Shown: positions 23,031-31,210 of the stretch, one piece after another
Position numbering within the stretch: position 1 is the stretch's first letter
Layout of the letters: each line of letters starts with the position of its first letter
Assembly: GCA_964036045.1 (NCBI GenBank)
Contig: OZ038383.1
Location: 111,077,188-111,141,187 of the forward strand
DNA length: 64,000 bases
Direction of reading: 5' to 3'
DNA from: Eutreptiella sp. 'Long Island Sound 2002'
Taxonomy: Eukaryota; Euglenozoa; Euglenophyceae; Eutreptiales; Eutreptiaceae
Position numbers and translations under genes: made by a program
The notes under the pieces: model-generated
Database searches by the model: none
The model's input: the letters and a program-made list of their open reading frames with translations, nothing else
What the model was told of the DNA's origin: nothing

Positions 23031-23309
23031 GTGTGGCCGGTCACGCTGCGCCCCCAGCAGAGGGAAGCCCCCCCAAACCGCAGGGGACCCACCCCCCCAC
23101 GCCCCACCATCCTACAACTATGCCCCTACATGGTGGCAGCCCGCCTCATGAAGCTGCTGTGGCCGGGCCCAGACACCCCCACCCAAAACTACCCCCACCT
23201 CACAGAGGAGGACATGCCCGGCATCCAGCGATGCTTCTTCCAGACCCTCCACTACCTCCAGCAAACACACCCGCACGTCCTGGAGCAGATATGGCCACCC
23301 CCCGGGTAA
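23031..23309 (+). CDS. Short continuation segment
   Basis: There are 92 codons in frame with the preceding segment after TGA 23,028. No ATG marks its start, and it begins at GTG. The last 60 residues look folded (LCPYMVAARLMKLLWPG, EEDMPGIQRCFFQTLHYLQQTHPHVLEQIW). It ends TAA 23,307 followed by CCC, with the frame again open beyond. It is most simply part of the same protein, interrupted by CGA-to-TGA and CAA-to-TAA changes. Confidence 0.5.
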   Translation: MWPVTLRPQQREAPPNRRGPTPPRPTILQLCPYMVAARLMKLLWPGPDTPTQNYPHLTEEDMPGIQRCFFQTLHYLQQTHPHVLEQIWPPPG

Positions 23310-24737
23310 CCCACGTGCCCGCGCAGCCGAGACAACGCCGCCACGCCAGCACCAGCACGCACGGATCACCAGGGAAAACGCGCGCACACGCCCGGTGCCC
23401 GAACCTGCACCCTCGTTCTCGCTACTTACAGGACCCAGCATCATACGCCCGCCCCCGAGGCCCAGGACCCTCCGCCGTCTCCCACAGCCCTCTCCTCCGC
23501 CTCCGACTCCACAACCTCCACCACCACGACCACCTCATCCACCACCACCACCACGTCCTCATCCAGCACTCCACCCCCCAGGCCGCGGGAGACACCTCCC
23601 AAACGGGCCTCCAAACCCGCCCCCACCGCGAGCAGCCCCGCCGCCGCCAAGGCCCGCGCCCCGACGAAGCCCACACCCACGACCCAGCCGAAACCCAAGG
23701 CCGCCGCCAAACGGCCACCCAAACCCGCCAGCACGCCACGACCGCAACTCGCAGCCAAGCCCAAACCCAAGCCCAAACCCGGCGCCACGAAGGCAGCGCG
23801 AGCCCGGCCCCCCGAGGACGTCCTCTATGACATCCGGCCCCAGCCGTCCCAGGCCCGAAGGCAGCAGCGCCCAGCGCGGCGCCCCCCCACCGTCACCGAC
23901 GCCACCGCCACCACCTTCATGGCGGAGCGCGCCGCGGCCGAAGCGCGACGCACCTCGTCCCGCCACCTCTCAAAGCCCGCACCCCAGGCCCACGGACCGC
24001 TCCCGACCAAGCCAGAACGACGCCAGGGTCCACCAGCAGCGTCCCCATCCCCCTACCAACCCTCGATGACAGCCCACATACAACACATGCCCCACTACCG
24101 CCGCCGCCGCGAGTCCCTGCCCAACCCCGAGGCGGAGACCGTACGCGCACACCCGCGGGTCCACATTCGCGTGCGCCCCCTCTCCCCACGCACCCCCACG
24201 GAACAGGACTACGAGGAATCCCCCAGGCCCGCCACCGCCACCGGTCCCCACGACCCCGTCACACCCACCCACGCCCACTCCTCCGCCCAAGACCGCAGGC
24301 CCGCCCAGGAACAGTGGTGGCAGCGCTGGACCCACACGCAGCTCTGGGAGCTGCGAAAGTGGGCCCGGGGAGAGCCCTCCCTCGAGGGCCTGGTCCATCG
24401 GCCCCGCAAGGGGTCTGTGGAGAACTGCCGCCTCCAGCCGGCGGGGGGTCGGATGCCGCAGGCCGCATGGGAAGCCATGCTGGCCGATGCGCTCCACCCC
24501 CCTGGGAGTCCACCCCCGCAACCTCCCCGCGCCCCAGGACCACCCGTATGTCCTCAGGCGCCTGCGGGAGACCCTCCAGGAAACGCAGCGAGACGGCATC
24601 CGCCTGTGGGACATCACCCAAAGCCCAGCCCCGCACACACACACCCCCTCACCACCCCACAAGCGTCGGCGCACCGACACCGGCGACACCCACAGCACCC
24701 CAGGAGCCCTGCGCACCACACAACACTACGCGCCTGA
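23310..24737 (+). CDS. Lys/Ala/Pro-rich (linker-histone-like) protein segment
   Basis: 476 codons are open in frame with the preceding segment. The first ATG is 23,919, but a strongly basic region before it (about 23,570-23,800) reads KAAAKRPPKPAS, AAKPKPKPKPGATKAARA, like H1 tails or AT-hook-type linkers. That implies translation does not start at 23,919. The C-terminal half has a compact region (QEQWWQRWTHTQLWELRKWARGEPSLEGL, QAAWEAMLADAL). The basic tail suggests nucleic-acid binding. No family is recognised. It ends TGA 24,735, followed by CCC. Confidence 0.5.
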   Translation, partial: PTCPRSRDNAATPAPARTDHQGKRAHTPGARTCTLVLATYRTQHHTPAPEAQDPPPSPTALSSASDSTTSTTTTTSSTTTTTSSSSTPPPRPRETPPKRASKPAPTASSPAAAKARAPTKPTPTTQPKPKAAAKRPPKPASTPRPQLAAKPKPKPKPGATKAARARPPEDVLYDIRPQPSQARRQQRPARRPPTVTDATATTFMAERAAAEARRTSSRHLSKPAPQAHGPLPTKPERRQGPPAASPSPYQPSMTAHIQHMPHYRRRRESLPNPEAETVRAHPRVHIRVRPLSPRTPTEQDYEESPRPATATGPHDPVTPTHAHSSAQDRRPAQEQWWQRWTHTQLWELRKWARGEPSLEGLVHRPRKGSVENCRLQPAGGRMPQAAWEAMLADALHPPGSPPPQPPRAPGPPVCPQAPAGDPPGNAARRHPPVGHHPKPSPAHTHPLTTPQASAHRHRRHPQHPRSPAHHTTLRA

Positions 24738-25272
24738 CCCCCCGGCCAGCGGCGCCGCCATCTAACCCCGTTACCCAGCAAACCACCACCACGGGGCGCC
24801 ACGCCAGGCCCCGCCCAGAAGTCACCAAACGAACCGGACACCGAAGGAAGCCAGCGCACACGACAACGAGCACCACTACGCCCAAAGGCACCGAACCCAG
24901 GCCCGCTAACGTCGCAACCGCCTAACGGAGCCAGAACCCAAGCACAAGGCAAACCCGAGCCACACCCCGAAACCGCTAACCCTTGAATCCTAACCAAGCC
25001 CGCCGAGGGAACAACGTAACCACAGCCCACACCCACAGCCCACACAGCCGCCTAACCAGCCAGCTCCAGAAGCAAAGAGACACCTCACCAAACCCACCCT
25101 GACCCAAGCCCGTGTACATCAGGACGCGCGAGCCACACCCCTGGGGCGCGACCGCCGCCACAGCACCGACGACACACGCCTGAGGACACAACGCTATTGC
25201 ACCGCCGCACCAGCTGCCCATGCCTGTGCCTGCAGTGTACGCGCACCCCTGTTTTTCTCTTTATTGTTTTTT
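24738..25272 (+). other. Putative 3' UTR of the non-LTR element
   Basis: This is less C-dominated than the ORFs and carries recurrent TAAC motifs (CGCTAACG, CCTAACGG, GCTAACCC, CCTAACCA). No convincing protein is seen. Confidence 0.5.
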
Positions 25273-25319
25273 CTTTTTTTTTTTCCCAAAAAAAAAAAAC
25301 AAGAAAAAAAAACGAAAAT
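25273..25319 (+). other. T-run/A-run near the 3' end of the element
   Basis: A T-run, CCC and then A-rich runs (AAAAAAAAAAAA, CAAGAAAAAAAAACGAAAA) form a T/A inverted pair at the point where element sequence gives way to minisatellite. It is consistent with the A-rich 3' tail of a target-primed insertion. The preceding T-run is unexplained. Confidence 0.6.
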
Positions 25320-25329
25320 TAGGGGGGGA

Positions 25330-25500
25330 GGAAGAGGGACACAACCACCCAGGACACCGCACATGCAACACAACACACCGAGCGAGCACACCGGTGAACA
25401 GGAGCCAGCCGGTCCAGGACACCGCAGACACACCACAGCAAACCGCGCGGGCACACCGGTGAACAGGAGCCCAGCGGCCCAGGACACTGCACACACATAG
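25330..25500. repeat. Diverged copies of the 65-bp minisatellite (3' flank)
   Basis: Two to three units in the same orientation as 2,880-6,795 carry CCAGGACACCGCA, GAGCACACCGGTGAACAGGA and GCACACCGGTGAACAGGAGC. Their presence on both sides of the non-LTR element indicates insertion within the array. Confidence 0.85.
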
Positions 25501-26279
25501 GGCGGCCGGTGGACGGGAAAGAACCAATACCCCATGGGTCGGACGCACTGGGGCGACCCAGCCGACCCACCGGGCCAGTAGCAGGAGCGGTACTCCAAGG
25601 CCACTGGTCCGAGCCCGGCCAGGCTGCATCGGGGACCATGGCAAACGTCACCCGGAGCCATGGAAGCAACCGGTGACAGGCGAGCCGGTACACAGTCCAG
25701 GAGGGGGTCACCTGCCAAGCAGAGTGGCCCCGCAACTCAAGCCACAAGGGTGAGGCCGTCGTACCGTAGACAAGCGGGAGCAATACCCCTTGTGGTGAGA
25801 GATACTCCACGCGGCTGGGCAGCCCCCCAGAGCTGCCGCCCAAAGGAGGGGGCATGTGGCCCTACCCATGGACACATGTGGGGACACCCTCCCACCTGGG
25901 ACACATGGACCGGGTGGCCGCGACAATGCCTTCCCAAGCACATGCGGGAGCGGCTCAAGAGGCACCTGACATAGGGCAGTGGGAGGGACAGGACGTCCCC
26001 TTGGTAAGACCTTCTTCCTGCAATGTCAAAGGAGGCATCCCGAGCTCCCGAAGATACCTACCTACCTACCTACCTCCCCAAAGGTTTTGCGCCAGCACAG
26101 AAATTGGGCGCTTAGGGGAGGGGAGACCCGGGGCGTACCCCGTGGCATCAATAAGCCAACCCTCCAGGTTTAGCAAGCGTGCAGACTTGGGTATAATTAG
26201 GACACCACTTCTGCGGCTTGCTCTCAGGACCTTAGGAATAGCACACTCACACATAGGCTTTGGCAGGTAAGGGTAAGGT
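25501..26279. other. Unassigned stretch between minisatellite and gypsy 1 pol
   Basis: No gene is recognised. It should include the 3' UTR of gypsy element 1, but nothing here matches the candidate 5' LTR at 33,811-34,598, so a 3' LTR is missing or unrecognisable. A (CTAC)4-5 microsatellite lies at about 26,058-26,077. Confidence 0.4.
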
Positions 26280-28922
26280 TCAGTCCCTAGCTTTAGTCTT
26301 GGAGGCAAGCGTCTCAGCGAGCCTCAGCAACTCACCAAGGTTGTTCTGGGACAAGTAGTCCAGCAGAACTGAGTTTAGGCGTCCCTCAGGTAGAACAAAT
26401 GCAGAGAAGGGCTCCCAGGTGGCCTCTCCGACTCCAAACCCTTCCCAGAGGGTGAGGAAGCGGCAACCCTGGCGATAGCGGTGGCGTAGGACAGACTTCA
26501 CCAGGTAGAAGCCCTCCTTAGCCATCTCCTCGGCGTTCATGTCGGAGAGTTCACCTTCAACTTCCATAGGGCTGGCAGCCCCTTGTAGGTCCAGAGTGGC
26601 GATTTCCTCGTCGTTCAGCTCCCACTCCTCCCCACAGAGGTCTTCAGGATCATAGTAGCGCTTCGAGTGTTGAGCAGCGCACACCAGGGTCCCCCCTAGA
26701 CGGGGAGAACACCGCACGGTGATACGGTGTCCATCCACTGATAGAATCTTGTACGGCCCGAAGTATGGGTCATCGCTGGTAGAGCGTGGCCAGGCGGGTA
26801 GTCGACTGTGGTGCACCAGCACCCAGTCCCCCTCTTGGTAGGAGGCCGGTACTCGGTGCTTGTTCTTCTTGTTCCACTGACGCTCCCTCACTCTCTGGAG
26901 CATAGCCTTGGCCTTGTCCCCCTTCGCTACTTGCTCTTGGACCCATTCACCCACAGAAGAATGGGTGTCCTCTGGATAGGGGGCATGTAGGAACCACGCC
27001 GGGCGCCCTAGGAATAGCTCATGGGGCGAGTAGCCAGTAGCTGAACTCTCTTGGGAGTTCATTATCAAGGATATGACGGGGAGTAGTCTCACCCAGTCTC
27101 TGGTGCGTTCAGTTTTGCACCAGATCCTTACATTCTCCTTGAGGACACGGATCTGTCGCTCACATAGGGGGTTGCTCGTGTGAGAATAGGGAATCCCCGT
27201 AGACACCTGGACATTGAGGGATCTCAGGACCCTCTTGTACCAGCCAGTATCTGAGCGTACTCGTACGTCCTCATCGGAGTTGATCTCCTTGGGCGCCCCA
27301 TAGACACAAAACCACTCCTCCAGGAGTATCTTGATAGTCTCCTCCCCGGTCATGTGCTTGGTACATGGGAACACCCTGGTAAACCTGGTCAACCCACAGG
27401 TCACCACGAGGGCGGAGTCATAGCCCCCGAACTTCGGCATCTCCGTGTAGTCCACGTATAGAACACTGTTAGCACAGTGAGGGATGAGCAGGGTCGAGTA
27501 GAGACCTCTGTCCCTGATATCCCCTGGTTTACAGGACCGGCACGGGCACTTGTCCACGATAGGCTGGAGGGTTTTCGGCAGTTGGTCGTCAGTCCACGTA
27601 GTGTGGAACCACTGCTTGAACAGCCTCAGGGTACGGTCAGCACCCACATGACCGCTGGACTCATGGGTCCACTTCAGCAGCGCTGGGACTCGGTCGGTAG
27701 GCACCACAATGCGGTCCTTGTGCCAGAGGTAGCTCTTTTCCCTCTTCCACTGGTCTTGGTTGACCAGGAGGGGTTCAAGGCGTTTCTCCAGGCGCTTATA
27801 GATGTCCCCAAACTCCTTCAGGTACTCCGATTGTTGGAATCCATCCAGGGGGCGTATCATCGTCATGTTGAGGTCCAAGTGGACGTCCATACGGCTGAAC
27901 GCCTCCTTAGCCAGCGCTTCAGACCGGGCACCAATCAGGGCGTCGAAGTTGTTGCGGCTGATGTAGTCGGCACACTCGTTCTTCACTCCCTGGATATGGT
28001 GTACCGTCAGCCGTAGTTGACTGAGGTAGGTCCACCAGCGTCGTAGCTTGGCCTTCTCGGGTGGGGGACCCTTCTGAGAACTGCGGACCGGTTCTTGGTC
28101 GCACAGCCAGACCACAGGGTTACTCCCCAACAGTCGTGCTTGTGAGGATAGCACCAGCATACCCGCGAGCAATTCCTGCTCATAGGTGGAGTAGTTCCCC
28201 CTGGCCTGGTTCCACTTCCAGTTCCAGTGGCCCAGAGGTACTAGGACCCACTTGTCGTCAGGGTAGCTGTGCTTGAGGGTTCCATCTCGGTTGAGACCTT
28301 CCGTCCCCCATTGGGAAATGGCCGAGTCGAACTCCTCCTTCTCTAGTGCTTGCCATTGGAACAACGTTCCACCACCGCCCACATTGCTGGCGTCGGTCAC
28401 CAGGATAATCCCCCCTTGTGCCCCAGGCACGCCCAAGTATTTAGCGTTGGCTACCTTGTCTTTGAGCTCGTAAAACGCTTGTTGCTCTTGTGGGCCCCAG
28501 CGCCAAGTAGTACTCTTCTTGATCAAGTCCGTCAGAACGGCGCTGGTGTAGATGAAGGTTTTGATGTGGCGGCGATAGAAGTTGCACGCCCCAATGAAAC
28601 TGCGTACATCATCAAGTCCTTTCTTGGGGTCTTCGTGTCGTACCTGGGCATCCATCAGGGGTTTGGCCTTAGAGGCCGCTGGGGTCCACCACCCATAGCC
28701 AACGTCAAACCCCAGATACTGCATGGTCTCCTGCATGAACTCACACTTCTCCAGCGTGAGTCGTGTGTGGTTCTCCTGGCAGACCGCAAAGAACTCACCC
28801 AAGAGGATTAGGTGATCCTCCTGGGTATTGGTCCCGAGGCATACATCGTCGATGTGAGCCTCCATCTGGGCACCACGGGATATGAGCTCCTGCACCTTAG
28901 GTCTCCTTCGTAGGATGGACAA
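26280..28922 (-). CDS. pol: Gypsy 1 pol, C-terminal part: RT (end) - RNase H - integrase - chromodomain
   Basis: 880 codons. It opens just before the RT catalytic motif HIDDV (about residue 25; normally Y/F-x-D-D). RNase H follows with VTDASNVGGGG (about 175), STYEQELLAGM and the ending CADYISR. The integrase zinc region is HESSGH...CPCRSC, and its DDE core has YVDYTEMP, INSDEDV and NPLCERQIRVLKEN. The chromodomain near residue 810 (LTLWEGFGVGEATWEPFSAF) would guide insertion to marked chromatin. The frame is one base out of register with the upstream pol part: a single-base deletion near 28,930-28,940 in RT separates them. The stop is TGA followed by ACC. Confidence 0.92.
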   Translation of the reverse strand: MSILRRRPKVQELISRGAQMEAHIDDVCLGTNTQEDHLILLGEFFAVCQENHTRLTLEKCEFMQETMQYLGFDVGYGWWTPAASKAKPLMDAQVRHEDPKKGLDDVRSFIGACNFYRRHIKTFIYTSAVLTDLIKKSTTWRWGPQEQQAFYELKDKVANAKYLGVPGAQGGIILVTDASNVGGGGTLFQWQALEKEEFDSAISQWGTEGLNRDGTLKHSYPDDKWVLVPLGHWNWKWNQARGNYSTYEQELLAGMLVLSSQARLLGSNPVVWLCDQEPVRSSQKGPPPEKAKLRRWWTYLSQLRLTVHHIQGVKNECADYISRNNFDALIGARSEALAKEAFSRMDVHLDLNMTMIRPLDGFQQSEYLKEFGDIYKRLEKRLEPLLVNQDQWKREKSYLWHKDRIVVPTDRVPALLKWTHESSGHVGADRTLRLFKQWFHTTWTDDQLPKTLQPIVDKCPCRSCKPGDIRDRGLYSTLLIPHCANSVLYVDYTEMPKFGGYDSALVVTCGLTRFTRVFPCTKHMTGEETIKILLEEWFCVYGAPKEINSDEDVRVRSDTGWYKRVLRSLNVQVSTGIPYSHTSNPLCERQIRVLKENVRIWCKTERTRDWVRLLPVISLIMNSQESSATGYSPHELFLGRPAWFLHAPYPEDTHSSVGEWVQEQVAKGDKAKAMLQRVRERQWNKKNKHRVPASYQEGDWVLVHHSRLPAWPRSTSDDPYFGPYKILSVDGHRITVRCSPRLGGTLVCAAQHSKRYYDPEDLCGEEWELNDEEIATLDLQGAASPMEVEGELSDMNAEEMAKEGFYLVKSVLRHRYRQGCRFLTLWEGFGVGEATWEPFSAFVLPEGRLNSVLLDYLSQNNLGELLRLAETLASKTKARD

Positions 28923-28929
28923 GATCTTG

Positions 28930-31207
28930 TTCTAAGCTCTTGGAATAGAGCGGATGCGTTAGCCACGCCAAACGGCATGACCTTCCACTTGAACACCCTC
29001 CCCTGAGGGGTGATGAAGGCCAGTAGTTCCTGTGCGTTGGGCGTCAGGTCCACTTGCCAGAATCCGCTCCTCTTGTCCATCTTGGTCTTGTAGCGGCAGG
29101 AGGCTATCTTCTCCAGGGTAGACTCCATATTGGGAATGGACCCTGAGTGGTTCAGCGTCTTCTTGTTCAGCTCTCCGTAGTCCACTACCAGCCGGTTGGC
29201 TGTGGACCCAGGTTTAGCCACCAGGAAACAGGGGCTGCAGTGTAGGGGGTAGTCCCCGTCCTTGTACTCCAGGACTAGGCCAGCGTCGATACATTCTTGT
29301 ATCTGTCGCTCGATCTCATCGGCCTGCTCTTTAGGAGCTGGATAGGGTCTTCTCCGGATCTTGTGACCCACGAACTCGAGTTTCAGCTTGAGGTCCATCT
29401 GTACCAGCTTGTCACATGAGGCTGGGGGGGGTAGTTCTCCGAACACCTCCAGATAGGTCCTTATAAGCTTCTGTACCCGCGGGTCCAAAACTTTGATCCT
29501 GTCCTCCATGTCCTCGTCAGAGTGTAAGTTGCTTGCCCCCTGAATAGACGTCGGGAGGTGGTCCTCCACCGACTCTTCGCCCGTGGTAGTGTCCATCAGC
29601 CCTTGGTAGGCATATAGAAGGTCTTGTTCAACCATCTCCGGTGGACGATGGCAACATAGGCACGCTCGAGGGGGTTCACATACACATTCCTCCGAGAGGT
29701 CGTCCTCCTCTGGGGTCCTCACATGGGCGCCCCACACGCTCTTCATGAGCTTAAGATCCACCTCCCTTTGCCAGGTGGTGATCTTCTGTTCGAGGTCCTC
29801 CTTCAATTGGGAGAGGTCTCCCATACGTCCTTGCCTCAGTGGCCATGAGCTGCGGGTAGGCTTCGCGTAGCATAGCTTTTTCGCCACCATCTTCCTCTTG
29901 GAATCCACATACTCCCTGAGCCTGGATCGGGGGTCCAGCTCCTCATCCACGGGGTCTTCCACCCTCATGGAGAGTAGGGGTTTTAGTGGGGCGGCGTACT
30001 CGGCGTTCTCCACTTCCTCCACACAAGTCTGCACGAAGAAGGCGTCGTGCTCAGTTTCGTCATCTGAGTGGATAGAGCTAGGTAGCTCAGATAGTCCACA
30101 CTCAGAGACTCCATCAGGAACAGGTACATGGCAGGGAGAGTTGGGGGCGTTGGTGTCAGTCATGACGTACTCATCTCCTCCGGGTGTAGTCTCAACAGCA
30201 TCTTGAGGTCGTAGGCGATCCTTCAAGTCACCCAAGGCGAGTCCGTCGCTTTCTCGTTGTATAGCCTGGACCAGGGTCGGGTCCAAATCCTCCCAGGGGA
30301 TGGAGGTAAGACCTCTGTACACCATGCTCAGCATAGTCCCCCATCCGGCTTTCCCAATAGGCGTCTTACGACCCAGAGGCACGTAGATGGCCTCATCAGG
30401 TAACCGAACAGAGCTGATAGTCAGCCTGTCCAGGAGGTTTCGCCAGTATTCGTTGCCCCCATGGGCTCCCGAATCGGGGGAACAAAGGACCATACGGGAA
30501 CGTTCCAAGGCCACCTTGGTCAGCACCTTCCCCAGTTCACTGAACCTGGGGTTCCCGTAGGCCATCCCGAAAGAGGGCCAGTAAAATTTGTAGCTGCAGT
30601 TCTTCCCCTTGCTGCAGTAAAGGTCCAGTACATGCTGCTTGTCGCTGGCGAACAACTCCACGCTCAGGTCTTCTCGAGAGTAACCCAACTCCTTCAGACC
30701 TTGGTCTAGGACTTCCCCCAATAGTTGATAGTTCCCAGTTTTGGAGGCCGCCGTCATGGTCGAGGGCTCCTCCTTCGATAGTTTCAGGTAACTCGAGGTA
30801 TGTTCCGACTGCTCCAGTGGCACAGACTCTCTGCCACTGCCGTGGTCCACGTAGAGGAGGTAGGGCGCTTGCAACGTCAGGGATTGTATCTGGGAGTGCT
30901 GTACGAAGAATTCAGTCCCCAGTACAAAGTCGAAGGCCTCAGTGTCCATCACATAGAACCGATGGGCGATAGTCCGGGGGCCCATAGGTACCTCCACTTC
31001 ACAGTCCCCGCAGCTGTGCACCACATGTCCATCCCCCATACGTATAGCAGCTGTGGTCATGGTGTTCTTCAGGCTCCCACAAGGTAAAATTTTCTTGGCC
31101 ACTATAGATATTGTGGCGCCAGTATCCAATACCCCCAGGTATTCGCATCCCCCTAGTCGGATACGTACCCAAAACACCAGGTCTTGGGTGCCACCAGAGC
31201 GTCCCCG
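28930..31207 (-). CDS. pol: Gypsy 1 pol, N-terminal part: protease - methyltransferase-like - RT
   Basis: It is in frame with gag directly after UGA-CGG. The retropepsin motif GVLDTGATISIV is about 30 residues in, with FDFVLGTEFF as its second signature. Next, about + coordinates 30,310-30,670, comes a segment resembling Dam-type N6-adenine methyltransferase domains of retroelements: VELFASDKQHVLDLY, YGNPRFSELGKVLTKV, RSRMVLCSPD, YWRNLLDRLT. The catalytic (N/D)PP(F/Y) reads NPRF, so activity is doubtful. An acidic linker leads to RT with LVVDYGELNK, KMDKRSGFWQVDL and VMPFGVANASALFQEL. The frame is lost there by one base. The first usable start codon after the stop is a GTG, so pol most likely depends on readthrough. 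Confidence 0.9.
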
Positions 31208-31210
31208 TCA
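31205..31210 (-). promoter_or_regulatory. UGA-CGG readthrough site between gag and pol (gypsy 1)
   Basis: Gag ends ...CPAEF, then TGA CGG, and pol continues in the same frame into protease. A 6-bp inverted pair ACCCAA/TTGGGT lies about 20-45 bases downstream and could form a stimulatory hairpin. UGA-CGG is a known type of leaky context in plant RNA viruses. Confidence 0.75.

Larger units (their letters stand above)
6796..25322 (+). mobile_element. Giant non-LTR retrotransposon (about 18.5 kb)
   Basis: The order is 64-bp 5' monomers, a C-rich leader, a long ORF1, an ORF2 with EEP endonuclease, reverse transcriptase, RNase H and a C-terminal zinc knuckle, and then about 5 kb of additional protein-like frame. 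It ends near a T-run/A-run at 25,273-25,319. Both flanks are copies of the 65-bp minisatellite. The sense strand is strongly C-rich and T-poor throughout. Domain order suits the I/R1-like or Dualen-like part of the non-LTR tree, but I cannot assign a clade. At over 18 kb with ORFs after ORF2 it is far longer than usual (about 4-8 kb). The ends are approximate, and no target-site duplication can be read inside the repetitive target. Confidence 0.8.

Noticed and set aside
14015-24737. Reassigned genetic code (stops as sense)
   Set aside because: UAA, UAG and UGA are all involved, the same codons end pol genes cleanly, and long host-type frames do not contain them.
25501-26279. 3' LTR of gypsy 1
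   Set aside because: Compared by eye with 33,811-34,598 in the correct orientation, no similarity was seen.
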